Shown here piece by piece: positions 21,801 through 31,757 of a DNA stretch of 64,000 nt (within the stretch, counting starts at the first letter, position 1; the number at the start of each line of letters is the position of its first letter). Made by a program: the position numbers and the translations under genes. The stretch is from Eunapius fragilis (taxonomy: Eukaryota > Porifera > Demospongiae > Spongillida > Spongillidae). Below the pieces are notes generated by a model that was given only the letters and a program-made list of their open reading frames with translations, was not told the origin of the DNA and did no database searches. The stretch lies in the NCBI GenBank assembly GCA_963681505.1, contig OY811972.1, positions 15,113,665 through 15,177,664 on the forward strand, written 5' to 3'.

Positions 21801-24800
21801 ATTAAATGTCCCTTACATTAACCAGTGAGCACTGAGGTCCACCACTTGCACACACCACCACTGTGGTAGGACTATCTGGGGGAGATGAGTACAGACGTAC
21901 CAGGTTGGTGGGACACACCTGGGTGGGGTGGGTAAGGAGGAGGGGGAGAGGAGGGAGAGGGGTACAAACATTCTTGAACACTCAGGACATGAAGCACATA
22001 TCCCCATGTGTGATAACCACATAAACTACATGTACATTCACTGCATACTTCTGCTAGCCACTTTTCCCATATTAAAGTTGGGATGGGCATTGTGGTGGGG
22101 GTGGGGGGGGGGGGGGGGGAGACGAGAAAGGAGAAAAAGAAAACAGCCTAATATCATCAAAACATGCATGTAGTATATGACTTAATAGTTGGGGATGGTC
22201 CAAATTATTGGGAAACCACGCAAACACTGTAGTGTTGTACATGAGCTTCCAGAGTGTGTGGTTTTATTGACAACACACAAAGAGAATAAACCACCACTTC
22301 ATGGAACTCCCCATAAGCTCAAATAGGTTAGGACATGTAAATTTATCAACAAACTACATGATTTCTAAGAATGAGGGTAATGGGTAACTAACAAGCCAGT
22401 GGATAACGGCACACTACAGTGTAACATTAAAACAGCCTGGGGATGAGGCTGACTCCCTGCATACTACTACTGCACACTCCCAGTACACTACAGCTCACCC
22501 CTCTGCCTACCGATCCAGAGGGCAGACATGGTACATCCTGCTTCTGCACAAGCGTCAGGTTTTCCCACAACAGGTACAGTGCACCGCTGGTTGGAGCGTT
22601 TGAAAATATAGGGGACATGATTATCAAAATACTATAGTAAGAACTAAAATACGTATAGTTATATTCAATAGTAAAACATAAACACGCACAGCAAAGTTAA
22701 ACACAAACTCTAGATAGAATGGCTCTGATCAGGGTCAAGTTCAATCATCTACCATAGAAACTATCACGGTAAAGGTCGTTGAATATACTATCGTTTTCTG
22801 GTACACGTTAATGGTGACGAATTTTCTGAAGAGGTTTTCAAGCCTTTGGAAATCCACCATTTTTGTGTCTTTTTATGGGTGGAGAATATTTGTGCAATGA
22901 GGTTTGATTTAACTTCATGTTGATATGTATGAGATTGAACTGAATTAATAACATAGCTATAGTATTCTTTACTCTCTTAGCTGGAGGAGGGATGGCAGCT
23001 ACCACTTGTGGCTCAATACTTAACCCAGAGGAAAAGGATTCAGCCAAGGTGGCAAGAGTTTTACATTATAAATAAGACTGAAACCATGATACGTAAGAGT
23101 TTGAAATTAATGTATCATCTAGGTATCCATCCTTGCTATGGGTTGTATTAATTTCATTACCACACACATTTCTATCTATTGAATTATGTCTAAAAATGCA
23201 CTTTTTCAATTATGTTAAAGAAGGAAGTGGTTGCAGTGGTTGTGCTCGTGAAATTAATACAACCCATTGCTAGGATATTCATTTCATACTCATTTGTATC
23301 ATGGTTAAAGTTTTATTGCTGTACTTGGAAAAACTGGAGGAGTTGAAATTATTTGTTGAGATGCTAATTCCAAGTCCAGTTGACAGCATTGATCTGTGGC
23401 GCATCCTTTCCTCACCGGCCAGACACAGATGCCTGACAATTTGAGCCACCTGAAATAGCAATTGGAACGACCTTTGGTGTATGATGTGACATACCGCCTT
23501 AGAAGCTCTTCAGTTTATTCCAAGGTATGGCAAGTCTTGCCTTAATTGCCAATACCTCAGTTGCCCCAAGCTCAATTGATAATGAGATTCCTGTCTTATC
23601 CAACAAAGATCACCTCTCTACATTGCTAAGGATGAGGACCTCTTTGGATAAGCGCTGATGCTTCTCCGCCACTGACAATGCCTAGGATTTTCTGCATTTG
23701 AGAGCATCACATTTTTACAGTCGGAGAGCAGGAAGTGGTTTCTTGGTGAGATATGGTAACATGCATGAAGTCATTGGCTAAAGTGAGTGTAGATCAGTAT
23801 ATATTATGTAACCTCCGTACAAGTCAATGATATTCGCTGAACTGTTCCTCCTGTATAGGAAGTTGTATGATGCCTTTTCAGGACTGGTAGAGATGGCGCT
23901 CTTCAGCAATCTCACTGCTTGCTTCTCCTCCTCAGGTGTGAGTGACGGTACACAGTCATGCCCTTCATAGCCACCAGCCTTAATATCCTTGCTGCAGTCT
24001 GTACATGCAATGTACCAGAACATCCGATAGCAGGAGGAGTAACACACCAGGTGCTCGACTGACATGGGAGGAAACCAAGGGACCATCCTCTGAGCAGCAG
24101 GGACAGTTCACAGCACCAAATGCTGCTATCCACTCCTAGAGGCACTTAGCTGCACCACACTGCAGTTCCGGTGGCTGTGATAGGATGTTGGAACACAGTG
24201 CCACAACCAACAAGCTGTTCATACTTGCACAGTGCCACAACCAACTGGTGTTCATGCTTGCCAAAGGTGGACTAGGTGTAAGAGAACTGGAGAGAGGGGC
24301 AGTCTTCTCTAGATGAGCAATTTAGTAAATTAGATGTGATGCCTGCCTGACAATCTCTATACCAACTGTTAATCTTCTCCTCATTTGTCCACTTGAGCAT
24401 GCATGGATGTGCTCACATACCTGAACACCATGATGTCATATGTTTGTTTACTTAAAGCATATGTGTACTACTTACCGTACGTTTTAGCCATTCTAATACA
24501 GTCACTGCGCATCAAACATGTCGATGTCAAAAGCTGTTTTCAGCTCAGCTGAGAATGCTTTGCACTCATAGCTAATACTCTTCAATGCCCTGCACTTCGT
24601 TAGCCTCTGCCCACAAACTCTACAATGTATGGGAGCTTGTTGGTTGTGGTAATCCATACCTATAATCATGTATGCATGCATGACCACAACCACAACGCTT
24701 GTCGTTTATTCATGCAATTCTACTTATAGCCACATGCCTCCTGATCATCGCTGTAGTATGCTTAACGTAATTCCAGCTCAGTCCGCCCCCCACCTAAATA

Positions 24801-25074
24801 CGTTCCGCGTGGCCTTTATGAAACGGCATGCGCATGCTATCTATGTTGGATGTGAGTTGTGCGCATCTATTGGACATGCCAGGAAAGGGAGTGCAGTGTT
24901 TGGGCTCGTTTTAATTTTTTGATTTTCATGCAGGTCAGCTTCTAAACATTCTTTAATGAGGCATCATTTCAGAATGATGTGATAATACTGTAAATGATCT
25001 AATTATAGACCTAGTTTCCAGCCGCATACAATACAACCGTGACGTACGCACGCACGCACGCACGCACGCACGTA

Positions 25075-25150
<76 letters not shown>

Positions 25151-25160
25151 CACGCACACG

Positions 25161-25232
<72 letters not shown>

Positions 25233-25898
25233 TACACACTGAAACACGCAGTATTTACCTTGCACCAACAACAATCTTCCCTGGAATAGCATCAAAGTTC
25301 AATGGAGCAGAGAAGTAGCCCCCGGTCACTACGAACTTGTTAATCTGATAATCTGCAGCTGTGAGGAGGGGAGATATTAAATGTCAGGAAGAGTTGGGAA
25401 GAGGGAAAGGGGGGGGGGGGGGAGAGCAGACACATTTGGAGTGACCATTGAATACGCACAAGACCACAGCACGCGCCGCGTGTCTCGTTCTGTGTGTGCA
25501 GCTGGGCGTGACATAAGCTAGCTAACTTTATTTAATTAGTCCTATTTCCTTTGTGCTTACGCACAGAGTACTTCATCTATACGTGTAGACATTTTATCAT
25601 GGTTCGTCATTTCCCTGCGGAACATAAATTTGACACTGGATTCGACAATTCCGTCTAGCGATGCCAAGTATTAGGCCTAGCCTACATGCAAGAACAGGCC
25701 TCTATAATGTGCAAGAGAGGATGAAAGCGCGGTGCGTCAAATGATGTCCATGTCCCGACATAAAAACTGCTTTTCCCACACGCAACACTTCCTCACGCGA
25801 GCTGTACCTTTGACGACATTGGGTAGACATACAATCAATTCGCAGGTCATGGCGGCCAGGAGTAGGGTTTTCCAAACCGAAAGCCCCATACCCGCCAT
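15651..25898 (-). CDS. Semaphorin-like receptor copy 2 (Sema-PSI-stalk-TM-tyrosine tail)
   Basis: Exons, high to low: 25898-25808, 25352-25259, 22586-22511, 21918-21817, 21681-21625, 21430-21328, 21241-21086, 21033-20894, 20185-20153, 20085-19974, 19880-19793, 19387-19234, 19103-19000, 18939-18857, 18757-18684, 17439-17392, 17323-17238, 17079-16987, 16836-16787, 16492-16234, a possible 8-base exon 16171-16164, 15832-15651. The lengths sum to a frame of 730 codons plus stop. Start [17 protein letters not shown] is a signal peptide. Sema blades, PSI ([14 protein letters not shown]) and a long [11 protein letters not shown] stalk precede the TM segment [19 protein letters not shown]. The intron after the exon at 16787 uses a GC donor (CCAG|GCAAGTG). 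The large intron 22586-25259 holds a zinc-finger relic and the intron 17439-18684 a MITE and the 22-bp minisatellite. Membrane receptor function is inferred from domains. Confidence 0.78.
16164..16171 (-). other. Candidate 8-nt micro-exon of Sema copy 2
   Basis: Flanked by CATCTAG and the strong donor GTAAGT on the minus strand. It adds 8 bases and converts phase 2 to phase 1, exactly what the tail exon needs. Without cDNA this remains a model. Confidence 0.3.
16234..16492 (-). other. Stalk and transmembrane exon of Sema copy 2
   Basis: 86 residues: a Thr/Ser/Pro-rich stalk, then a hydrophobic span ending in ICILKR before donor AG|GTACAT. Little identity to the TM exons of copies 1 and 3 beyond composition. 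Confidence 0.7.
16503..16770. repeat. 31-bp minisatellite
   Basis: Eight to nine units of a 31-bp repeat (TATACAATGATATCCATAGG then GTGCACAAAAA), very homogeneous, directly upstream (minus sense) of the TM exon of copy 2. Absent from the same intron of copies 1 and 3. Confidence 0.9.
17551..17797. mobile_element. MITE with TIR TGGGACAGTGTCCAGC
   Basis: Terminal inverted repeats TGGGACAGTGTCCAGC(A)GAATCACCCTT and its complement at 17770-17797, flanked by TATATA sequence, suggesting TA target sites. Single ends of related elements occur near 40565-40605, 47015-47030, 60170 and 60812. Confidence 0.55.
18288..18643. repeat. 22-bp minisatellite in an intron of Sema copy 2
   Basis: Same 22-bp unit and same intron as the array at 3358-3783 in copy 1; about 16 units, more homogeneous. 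Copy 3 lacks it. Confidence 0.9.
19136..19232. repeat. (CA)n-rich microsatellite
   Basis: Interrupted CA tract next to the donor at 19234; equivalent tracts occur at 4312-4360 (copy 1) and 48846-48964 (copy 3), so it predates the duplications. Confidence 0.85.
20505..20690. mobile_element. MITE-like element, paralogous insertion of 6180-6375
   Basis: Left end GCATAGGAATGTCCCTTATA, right end CTATTAGGGGCGTTCCTA, poly-C inside. It is at the same intron position as in copy 1. The recombinase element of copy 1 is absent immediately downstream. Confidence 0.45.
22640..23770. other. Intron sequence of Sema copy 2, no confident gene
   Basis: AT-rich insert absent from the matching intron of copy 1. 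A minus-strand stretch near 23045-22965 ([21 protein letters not shown]) is open and could be a further exon of the relic at 23778-24640, but I cannot support it further. Confidence 0.3.
23778..24645 (-). pseudogene. Relic of a cysteine-rich zinc-finger protein (transposon-associated type)
   Basis: From N to C on the minus strand: [20 protein letters not shown] followed by an acidic [14 protein letters not shown] (24625-24505), then [18 protein letters not shown] (about 24010-23957) and [16 protein letters not shown]. The CxxC...CxxC...HxxxC order resembles N-terminal zinc regions of RAG1-like and other transposase-linked proteins of invertebrates, from general recollection. Stops and missing ligands indicate decay. 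A second locus with the same first finger lies at 27025-27290. Confidence 0.35.
25033..25230. repeat. (ACGC)n followed by (CA)n microsatellite
   Basis: About 28 ACGC units with few ACGT variants, then about 35 CA units. It sits beside the donor of exon 2 of Sema copy 2, where copy 1 has a (CA)n with CACG variants. Confidence 0.95.
25808..25898 (-). other. Signal peptide exon of Sema copy 2
   Basis: ATG at 25896-25898; encodes [17 protein letters not shown] then [12 protein letters not shown], donor AAAG|GTACAG. 91 bases, phase 1 as in the other copies. Confidence 0.78.
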
Positions 25899-26084
25899 CA
25901 CCACCTGTGCAAATCAGAGCTCAGCTAGGTCACCGAGACAAAAATTAATGCTTATAACGACTTTTACAGGCGCCAAATAATTCGCGTGGGTGTCATGCAC
26001 GGTTAATTACATGTACCGTTCACAGCGGGTCCATAATTAGACCATACCGTTAACCAATTGCGGCTTGTGTGCGCCATAAAAAAT

Positions 26085-26645
26085 AGTACTTACAGGGGCG
26101 GACTTTCACACCTCGGAACAGTGGACTTTTGACATCATTCATTGTTATTTTAGGCTCCCATGCAAAAGTAAACGGGATTAGGCATTGCGGGATGGGAAAA
26201 GATTAAGATGGCGTCTACATTGCATAACACAGCACAATGTCACATGCCATTTGTTCTAAACAAAAAAAAAACTTCAAAGTTTATTAGTACCAAAAAAGCC
26301 AGGCTGCGCTGGCCTTAACTAAACATGCCTCGAGTGATTGTTGTGCCACGCACACCGTAATAGGTAAGATCAACCGGCGCATGTTGATCGATGTAGACGC
26401 GTGATATGCATGCATATGATGGAACATGTGCGTTCAGCTTGTAGATGTAAAGCTTGTAGATTTTAAGAGAGTGATACTGGAGTAGTATCTTGATTTAAGA
26501 ACGTAAATAGCATGTGACAAATTGCGCAATGTTATCCAATGCAGACGCTATCGTAATCTTTCCCATCCCGCAACGCTTTACGCAATAACAATGAATGATG
26601 TCAGTTCCGATGTGTAAAAGTCCACTCGCCCTGTACTGAGAGAGC
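26085..26645. mobile_element. Imperfect foldback element
   Basis: The left arm (about 26105-26255) and right arm (about 26500-26640) are inverted copies, for example GCGGGATGGGAAAAGATTA against TAATCTTTCCCATCCCGC. No coding capacity in the loop. Confidence 0.5.
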
Positions 26646-27024
26646 TGTATCATGCTCATTTTACCATCACAAGCCTGTTGATCCCTCCCATTTAACTGAG
26701 GTACCATCGCAGTAGAGACGATGCCATATGCGCACTCTTCGTATCGCAATCCTTAATAACGCACAGCCAATTTTTATACGGATATCGTAAAGAAGAGGGG
26801 TAACTTTTGGTTGAAAACACCACACACAGACAAATTCTCAAGAAGGTCAGTATGCCGCACCGCGAACTACGCACATTGAGTTATACAGAAGCACCATTCA
26901 GATAAAGCCATACATTTTACTTTTTTTTCACCACACAATGAACGGTTTTGGTGTTCTATGAATAATGTGGCTTTGGTTGCTTTGTTCGGTCACATAGCCC
27001 TAGATGGAACACCACAGAGACCTG

Positions 27025-27290
27025 CTCCAGAAACCTTGCAGAGTCTGTGGAAGCCTTTTGGTGGCTAAAGGTAAGAAAAGGAGGGCATTCTATCAAATGT
27101 TCAGAGTTCAAAGAACGTCTCTTTAGAGCCTTTAGCATTGATACTAACAATGACCTCCCTGATATCCATCCTGCGTCATTTTGCTACTCATGCAAGCAAA
27201 TCATGGACAAATGTATAACTTGCTACAGCTCAACAGCAATCACTGAGTGGGAGGTTCAGAAGATCAACATAATTGTGGGTCTGTACTACA
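27025..27290 (+). pseudogene. Zinc-finger relic, second locus, frameshifted
   Basis: One frame gives PCRVCGSLLVAKGKKRR, the next gives EFKERLFRAFSIDTNND then LPDIHPASFCYSCKQIMDKC. The two belong together (CxxC ... HPxxFCxxC) and are separated by an indel near 27100. Compare the minus-strand locus at 23778-24645, which shares CRVCG and the acidic FxID block. Confidence 0.4.
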
Positions 27291-27684
27291 TGCATGTTTT
27301 CTTAATGCATAGGTATGTTATCAGGACGGTAGTAGCCTAGTAGGTCCTATGTATGATTGGCTCCGTATAGGCGTGGTTTTCGATCGAGCGTTAGAAAACG
27401 AAATATACGCTTCGTAGCCACTTGCCAGTCGCTATAAAATCTGCCCAAAACACGCTGCATCTATAGTACAACGTACGTTGTTCTCAACGCTGCCGTTTTC
27501 TCCAACGGTATAGTCGACCCTCGAATCCGCCATTTTTTCCCTCCTTCTTCTCCTCCTTCCTTTCGTCAAACATAACTGAAGTTAGGAAAAGCGGAAAAAT
27601 ATGAACTTTGCACCCAAATGTAGCGCTAAATGTGACGTTTCATCCTTTGTGAATATTGTTTGTATCACTTTTCGATATAAATTT

Positions 27685-27977
27685 ACAAGTAAATAAAAAC
27701 ATTCTCTCTGAGAAAGTTGGTGGGATATAGGTTTTGCAGGCAAATAGTATACTGGTGTAAAAAGCAAGGAAACAAGTTTTATCAGAAGGGAAAATGTAAT
27801 AGTCCTATATTTAGCACACTTCGACCAAGGCATATGCTGCTTCTGTGCTAAATATAGGACTATTACATTTTCCCTTCTGATAAAACTTGTTTCCTTGCTT
27901 TTTACACCAGTATACTATTTGCCTGCAAAACCTATATCCCACCAACTTTCTCAGAGAGAATGTTTTTATTTACTTGT
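27685..27977. mobile_element. Foldback arm pair of composite repeat A
   Basis: Two arms of about 130 bp are almost perfect inverted copies around a 30-bp loop. Outer ends are ACAAGTAAATAAAAACATTC and its complement. Inner sequence includes AGAAAGTTGGTGGGATATAG and AGTCCTATATTTAGCAC. Confidence 0.9.
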
Positions 27978-28143
27978 TACCTTAATTTTTTTAACACCCA
28001 AATCACTGTTGCATCGCAGGTTTCCTCCCCTTTCATTTAACTGATTTAATTCAATCCAGACGTATTGTGAAAATTTTCTAGGTACCTTTGCTTAAATAGA
28101 ATTGGTAAGACCGTATATAGGCTTATAGGCTTTTTTTATATCA

Positions 28144-28493
28144 AAGCGAGTCCTCCAGCAAATTCTAAAGCTATTGGTGCAATTCTCATTGCTTAAAAGT
28201 GTTCCTGTCCCGAGTTATGAGTTCCCAAGAAGAAGAAGAAGAAGCAGAAGCAGACGACCCGCCCATTATTTTTGGAAGGGAAACGAGGACAGCAGTATTT
28301 TTCGTTCTCGACAACCACGCGGTTCTACGACGTGAAACAAAAACGAAACTACTCAGTTTTGACTTCTAGATCGATTGCCGCAACAAGTTAGACGATCCGA
28401 TCGTCGGGAGCGAAGCAACGGTAGGGTCGCGGGATTTTAATTAAATTCATAGTCGGGGTCAAAACCTATATGGAAGTCTCTAGCGAGACTTCC
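28144..28493 (+). repeat. Composite repeat A, body and terminal hairpin
   Basis: Conserved body from GCGAGTCCTCCAGC to GTCGGGGTCAAAACC, ending in a hairpin (GGAAGTCTC / GAGACTTCC, 28472-28493). The GGTCAAATCC near the end resembles a tRNA-type B box, but no A box is evident. Confidence 0.65.
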
Positions 28494-28499
28494 TATAAA

Positions 28500-29440
28500 G
28501 TGTGCGTGGGTGTATTTTTGCCGATTTATAAAGAATGAAGGGACAAGGGCAAAGTACAGACTCGTCATCCTATTTTAATCTTTAATCTCCATATGTCGGC
28601 TTTGTCCTAGATCTAGGACGCTTTTATAATATATGCTTGCAGGTAAGCTGATTAACTTTTGACTCAGCCAAGTTACTAAGAACTGATTGGACTACTTGTA
28701 TCTGCATGTAAAGATTCTTACGTAATATGAACAGCGAGACCCAACACTTAAAAACTAAAACTAAAAAAATGCGTTAAGATAGGAAACCGCATGATGTCAG
28801 TTGTGTCATGCAAAGCATCAAAGGAAATAAGTGATGTTGGTGATGTTGGCATGTTCTACCAGTCCATTTGGAATATTTAAAAGTGAAAAATCCATATGAA
28901 GTGGCGAAACAGTACGAATGCGTACAAAACCACAAAAGAGCACTTACTTAAGACGATAACAAAGGCAAATATCAATCTAAACAGGAACTGACGGTACCTA
29001 TGTGTGCTCTACCACAGGCAACAGTATTTTAGTTATAGAAGATAATTTGATTCATCATTACTACCGGATGATACTTACAGATGGGTATGCTACTGATCAA
29101 TAGTATTTCGATTCTAGCAATGAACTGTGCCAGTGTTAAGCAGTGACTAATAGCAAGGGTTTTGTAATCAAACCTCACCTCACACGTATAATCCGTGCAA
29201 AGTTTGCCTTACAAAAAACGCATCCGATAAATTTCCACAAAAATCCATATAGTTAAAAGTGTTGACAACTCGCTGCGATCATCATTGAGCAAAACCAATC
29301 AAAATGAACATATCTAGTGTACTGTATGTGCTTATGCTTCAAAACGAAATCTTCAAACCACACTTTTTCGGCCAAACGTGATCAGGAAAAGCCTTCAAAG
29401 TTCGTCCTAGATCTAAGACGCGAGCCTGGAGATTAAAGGT
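28500..29440. other. No gene recognised
   Basis: AT-rich sequence between composite repeats A and B. Contains GTCCTAGATCTAGGACGC at 28601 and a related GTCCTAGATCTAAGACGC at 29403, perhaps older repeat ends. No open frame with recognisable motifs. Confidence 0.35.
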
Positions 29441-29442
29441 TA

Positions 29443-29728
29443 ACAAGTAAATAAAAACATTCTCTACGAGAAAGTTGGTGGGATATAGGATTTGATTATG
29501 ACATTGGTGGTGTAAAAAGCAAGGAAACAAGGTCTTATCAGAAGGGAAAATGTCATAGTCCTATATTTAGCACACAAACAACACATGCCCTAGAAATGTG
29601 CTAAATATAGGACTATGACATTTTCCCTTCTGATAAGACCTTGTTTCCTTGCTTTTTACACCACCAATGTCATAATCAAATCCTATATCCCACCAACTTT
29701 CTCGTAGAGAATGTTTTTATTTACTTGT
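29443..29728. mobile_element. Foldback arm pair of composite repeat B
   Basis: Near-perfect inverted arms of about 130 bp around a loop of about 25 bp; same family as 27685-27977. Confidence 0.92.
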
Positions 29729-30023
29729 TTTCTTAATTTTTTTTTTCATACCCAAGTAACCCAATTCTAAAACATCGTCTCGAACTTGAAGGTATTTCTC
29801 ACGTCGTTTCGCTCGTTTCTTTTCTTGACGTGAAGGCATTTTGATAAAAACAACTTACCTAACAAAAAAGTAGCACAACAAACGACGATCGAATCACCAA
29901 AGAGTTTTTCTCTACTTGTTTTGCTATTTATACACATGCCGTTTATCTTTAGATACCGTAATTAAATTATACAAGACATAGGAGGCTGATAGTCGATTGT
30001 TTATCAAAGTATTATATTATATA

Positions 30024-30363
30024 AAAGCGAGTCCTCCAGCCGATTCTGAAGCTATTGGTGAAATTTCCATCGCTTAGAAATGTTCCTGTCCTGAGTTATG
30101 CGTTGCCAAGAAGAAGGAGGAGAAGAAGAAGACGACCCGCCCCTTGTTCGGAGACTGGGTACGAGGACGGGCAGTACACTCTTGTTCTCAACAACCACGC
30201 GGTTCAGCGACATGAAACAAAAACGAAACTACTCATTTTTGACTTCTAGATCGATTGCTACACGATCCGATCGTCGGGAGTGTTGTTACAGACGGGTCGC
30301 GTTTTTTTAATGACATTCATAGTCGGGGTCAAATCCTATATGGAAGTTTCTAACGAAACTTCC
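30024..30363 (+). repeat. Composite repeat B, body and terminal hairpin
   Basis: Same body as copy A; terminal hairpin GGAAGTTTC / GAAACTTCC at 30342-30363. Short frames across it (rich in R or E) come from a GAAGAAGAAGA-type tract, not from a gene. Confidence 0.65.
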
Positions 30364-30564
30364 GATTTGTATCTTCCCATCTATCAACATGTATATCCAA
30401 ATAGCAATAAAAACTTACCATTTAAAGAAGCGCATGAATACAAAGTATGCACTAGATCAGGGCATGCAGCAGTGTGCAAAATAAGTGCAAATGAATTGCT
30501 TGGCTTAGCACTGCATGTTCGGAGAGAAAAAGCGGCTATGTTCCTAAAATCTGCACTTCAATAA
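30364..30564 (+). other. Unrecognised short coding-like stretch
   Basis: Directly after composite repeat B a frame reads FKEAHEYKVCTRSGHAAVCK and on to a stop at 30562. It has a reasonable residue mix but no motif I recognise. It may be a fragment of the gene into which the repeat inserted. Confidence 0.2.
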
Positions 30565-30829
30565 ATGCACTAGCGACATTTCATATTGAAATGGAATTCA
30601 TATATGAAGAGCTCAGAGCCATACTTATATGAAACATATCATAACATATGTTAGCAATCCCTGTAACACTAATGGCCGGTGTGTTGTGGCTAAAGAAATA
30701 ATGGAGGATAAAAGCATAAGGGTGAAAGTAGTGACCTTCCCTGGCCAGCAATACAGTGTTTCCAATAACAATAGATTACATGCAGAATAAACAAGATCGA
30801 ACGATAGCGCTGTAGACATGTTATGTCTA

Positions 30830-31215
30830 TACATGTAGAAGCTAAAAAAAAACCCAACACAATTGAAGTTGATACAAGAGGTCAAAAGTCGTCTTTAATT
30901 ACCCTCTGCGGCATAGTGTGTGGCTACAGTTGGACTAAGAACAATGAGCCAGTGTATATGTTTCAAAATGACGAGCACTGTGGACAAGTTCTATTAGGTG
31001 GAGAGAATTGTGGCATTGCGGGAAAAGGTTTTGCTTATTCACCTTTGAGAACACTGCTTCATATATTTTTCATGCGGGGTAAAAATTTGCATGCATGGAG
31101 TATTTGGTTTTATGGTCAGACTATCCAAAGGAACAGGCATCTTGTCATAATGATGCAACATTTGCCCTCCCTAAGTATCCTTATATGTATATACTATTCA
31201 AATTTACACTGAGGT
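30830..31215 (+). pseudogene. Transposon-like fragment with a chromodomain-like piece
   Basis: A frame of about 120 residues starts near 30830; another frame at 31095 reads EYLVLWSDYPKEQAS, which resembles the YLVKW.GYP..EASWE core of chromodomains found at the C-terminus of integrases. The two frames probably belong together through an indel. Family not identified. Confidence 0.25.
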
Positions 31216-31366
31216 CGTTCGTAAAGCCAACCCCGTCCACTCGTGCTGTGCTGGACTGTGCTATAGTATATTCATCACCATGCATGCATGTTGGCAATTC
31301 ATTATCGCGGCAGGCACGATATCTGATTAATGAACCGCGCGACTTGAGCATCGACCCTACCGCAAA

Positions 31367-31494
31367 ACCTAACTAGGCCGAGTTCGAACTATGCATACAG
31401 CCTCGAGCAAGTCATACTAGTGCTTTTGTAGTACTAGTATGCCTGGTTCGAGGCTGAGTGCTTGGTTCGAGCTGGGGCCAGTGCCTAGTTAGGT
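31367..31494. repeat. Imperfect palindrome, about 128 bp
   Basis: AACCTAACTAGGC at the left end and GCCTAGTTAGGTT at the right end, with inner arms CAGCCTCGAGCAAG and GGTTCGAGGCTG around CATACTAG...CTAGTATG. Possibly a small foldback element. Confidence 0.6.
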
Positions 31495-31757
31495 TCAGCA
31501 TTCGTAGTTAGATAGGGACCGCGAACTAAGGCCTACAAAATTGCATACACACATCCCCAGGATAACGTTTGGCGCCGCAGATCAAGGGGTAACAAATCCT
31601 AGGAAACCCCCATAAGCTTTCAGAAAACGAATTTACAATTGCCTTGGCAGGCAGCCAGGCAGGTACACAAACATTACCTTATTAGGATCTCTTATCTAAC
31701 TATTTGGGAGAGTGGTGAATACATTTTGTTGTCCAACCGCATGCACATTTTTGAGTG

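Noticed and set aside
28440-28470. tRNA-derived SINE
   Set aside because: GGTCAAATCC resembles a B box, but no A box at the right distance and no poly-A tail were found, so the SINE label is not supported.
30055-30310. Arg-rich and Glu-rich small proteins
   Set aside because: They come from the AAG/GAA tract in composite repeat bodies and are not conserved in frame between copies.
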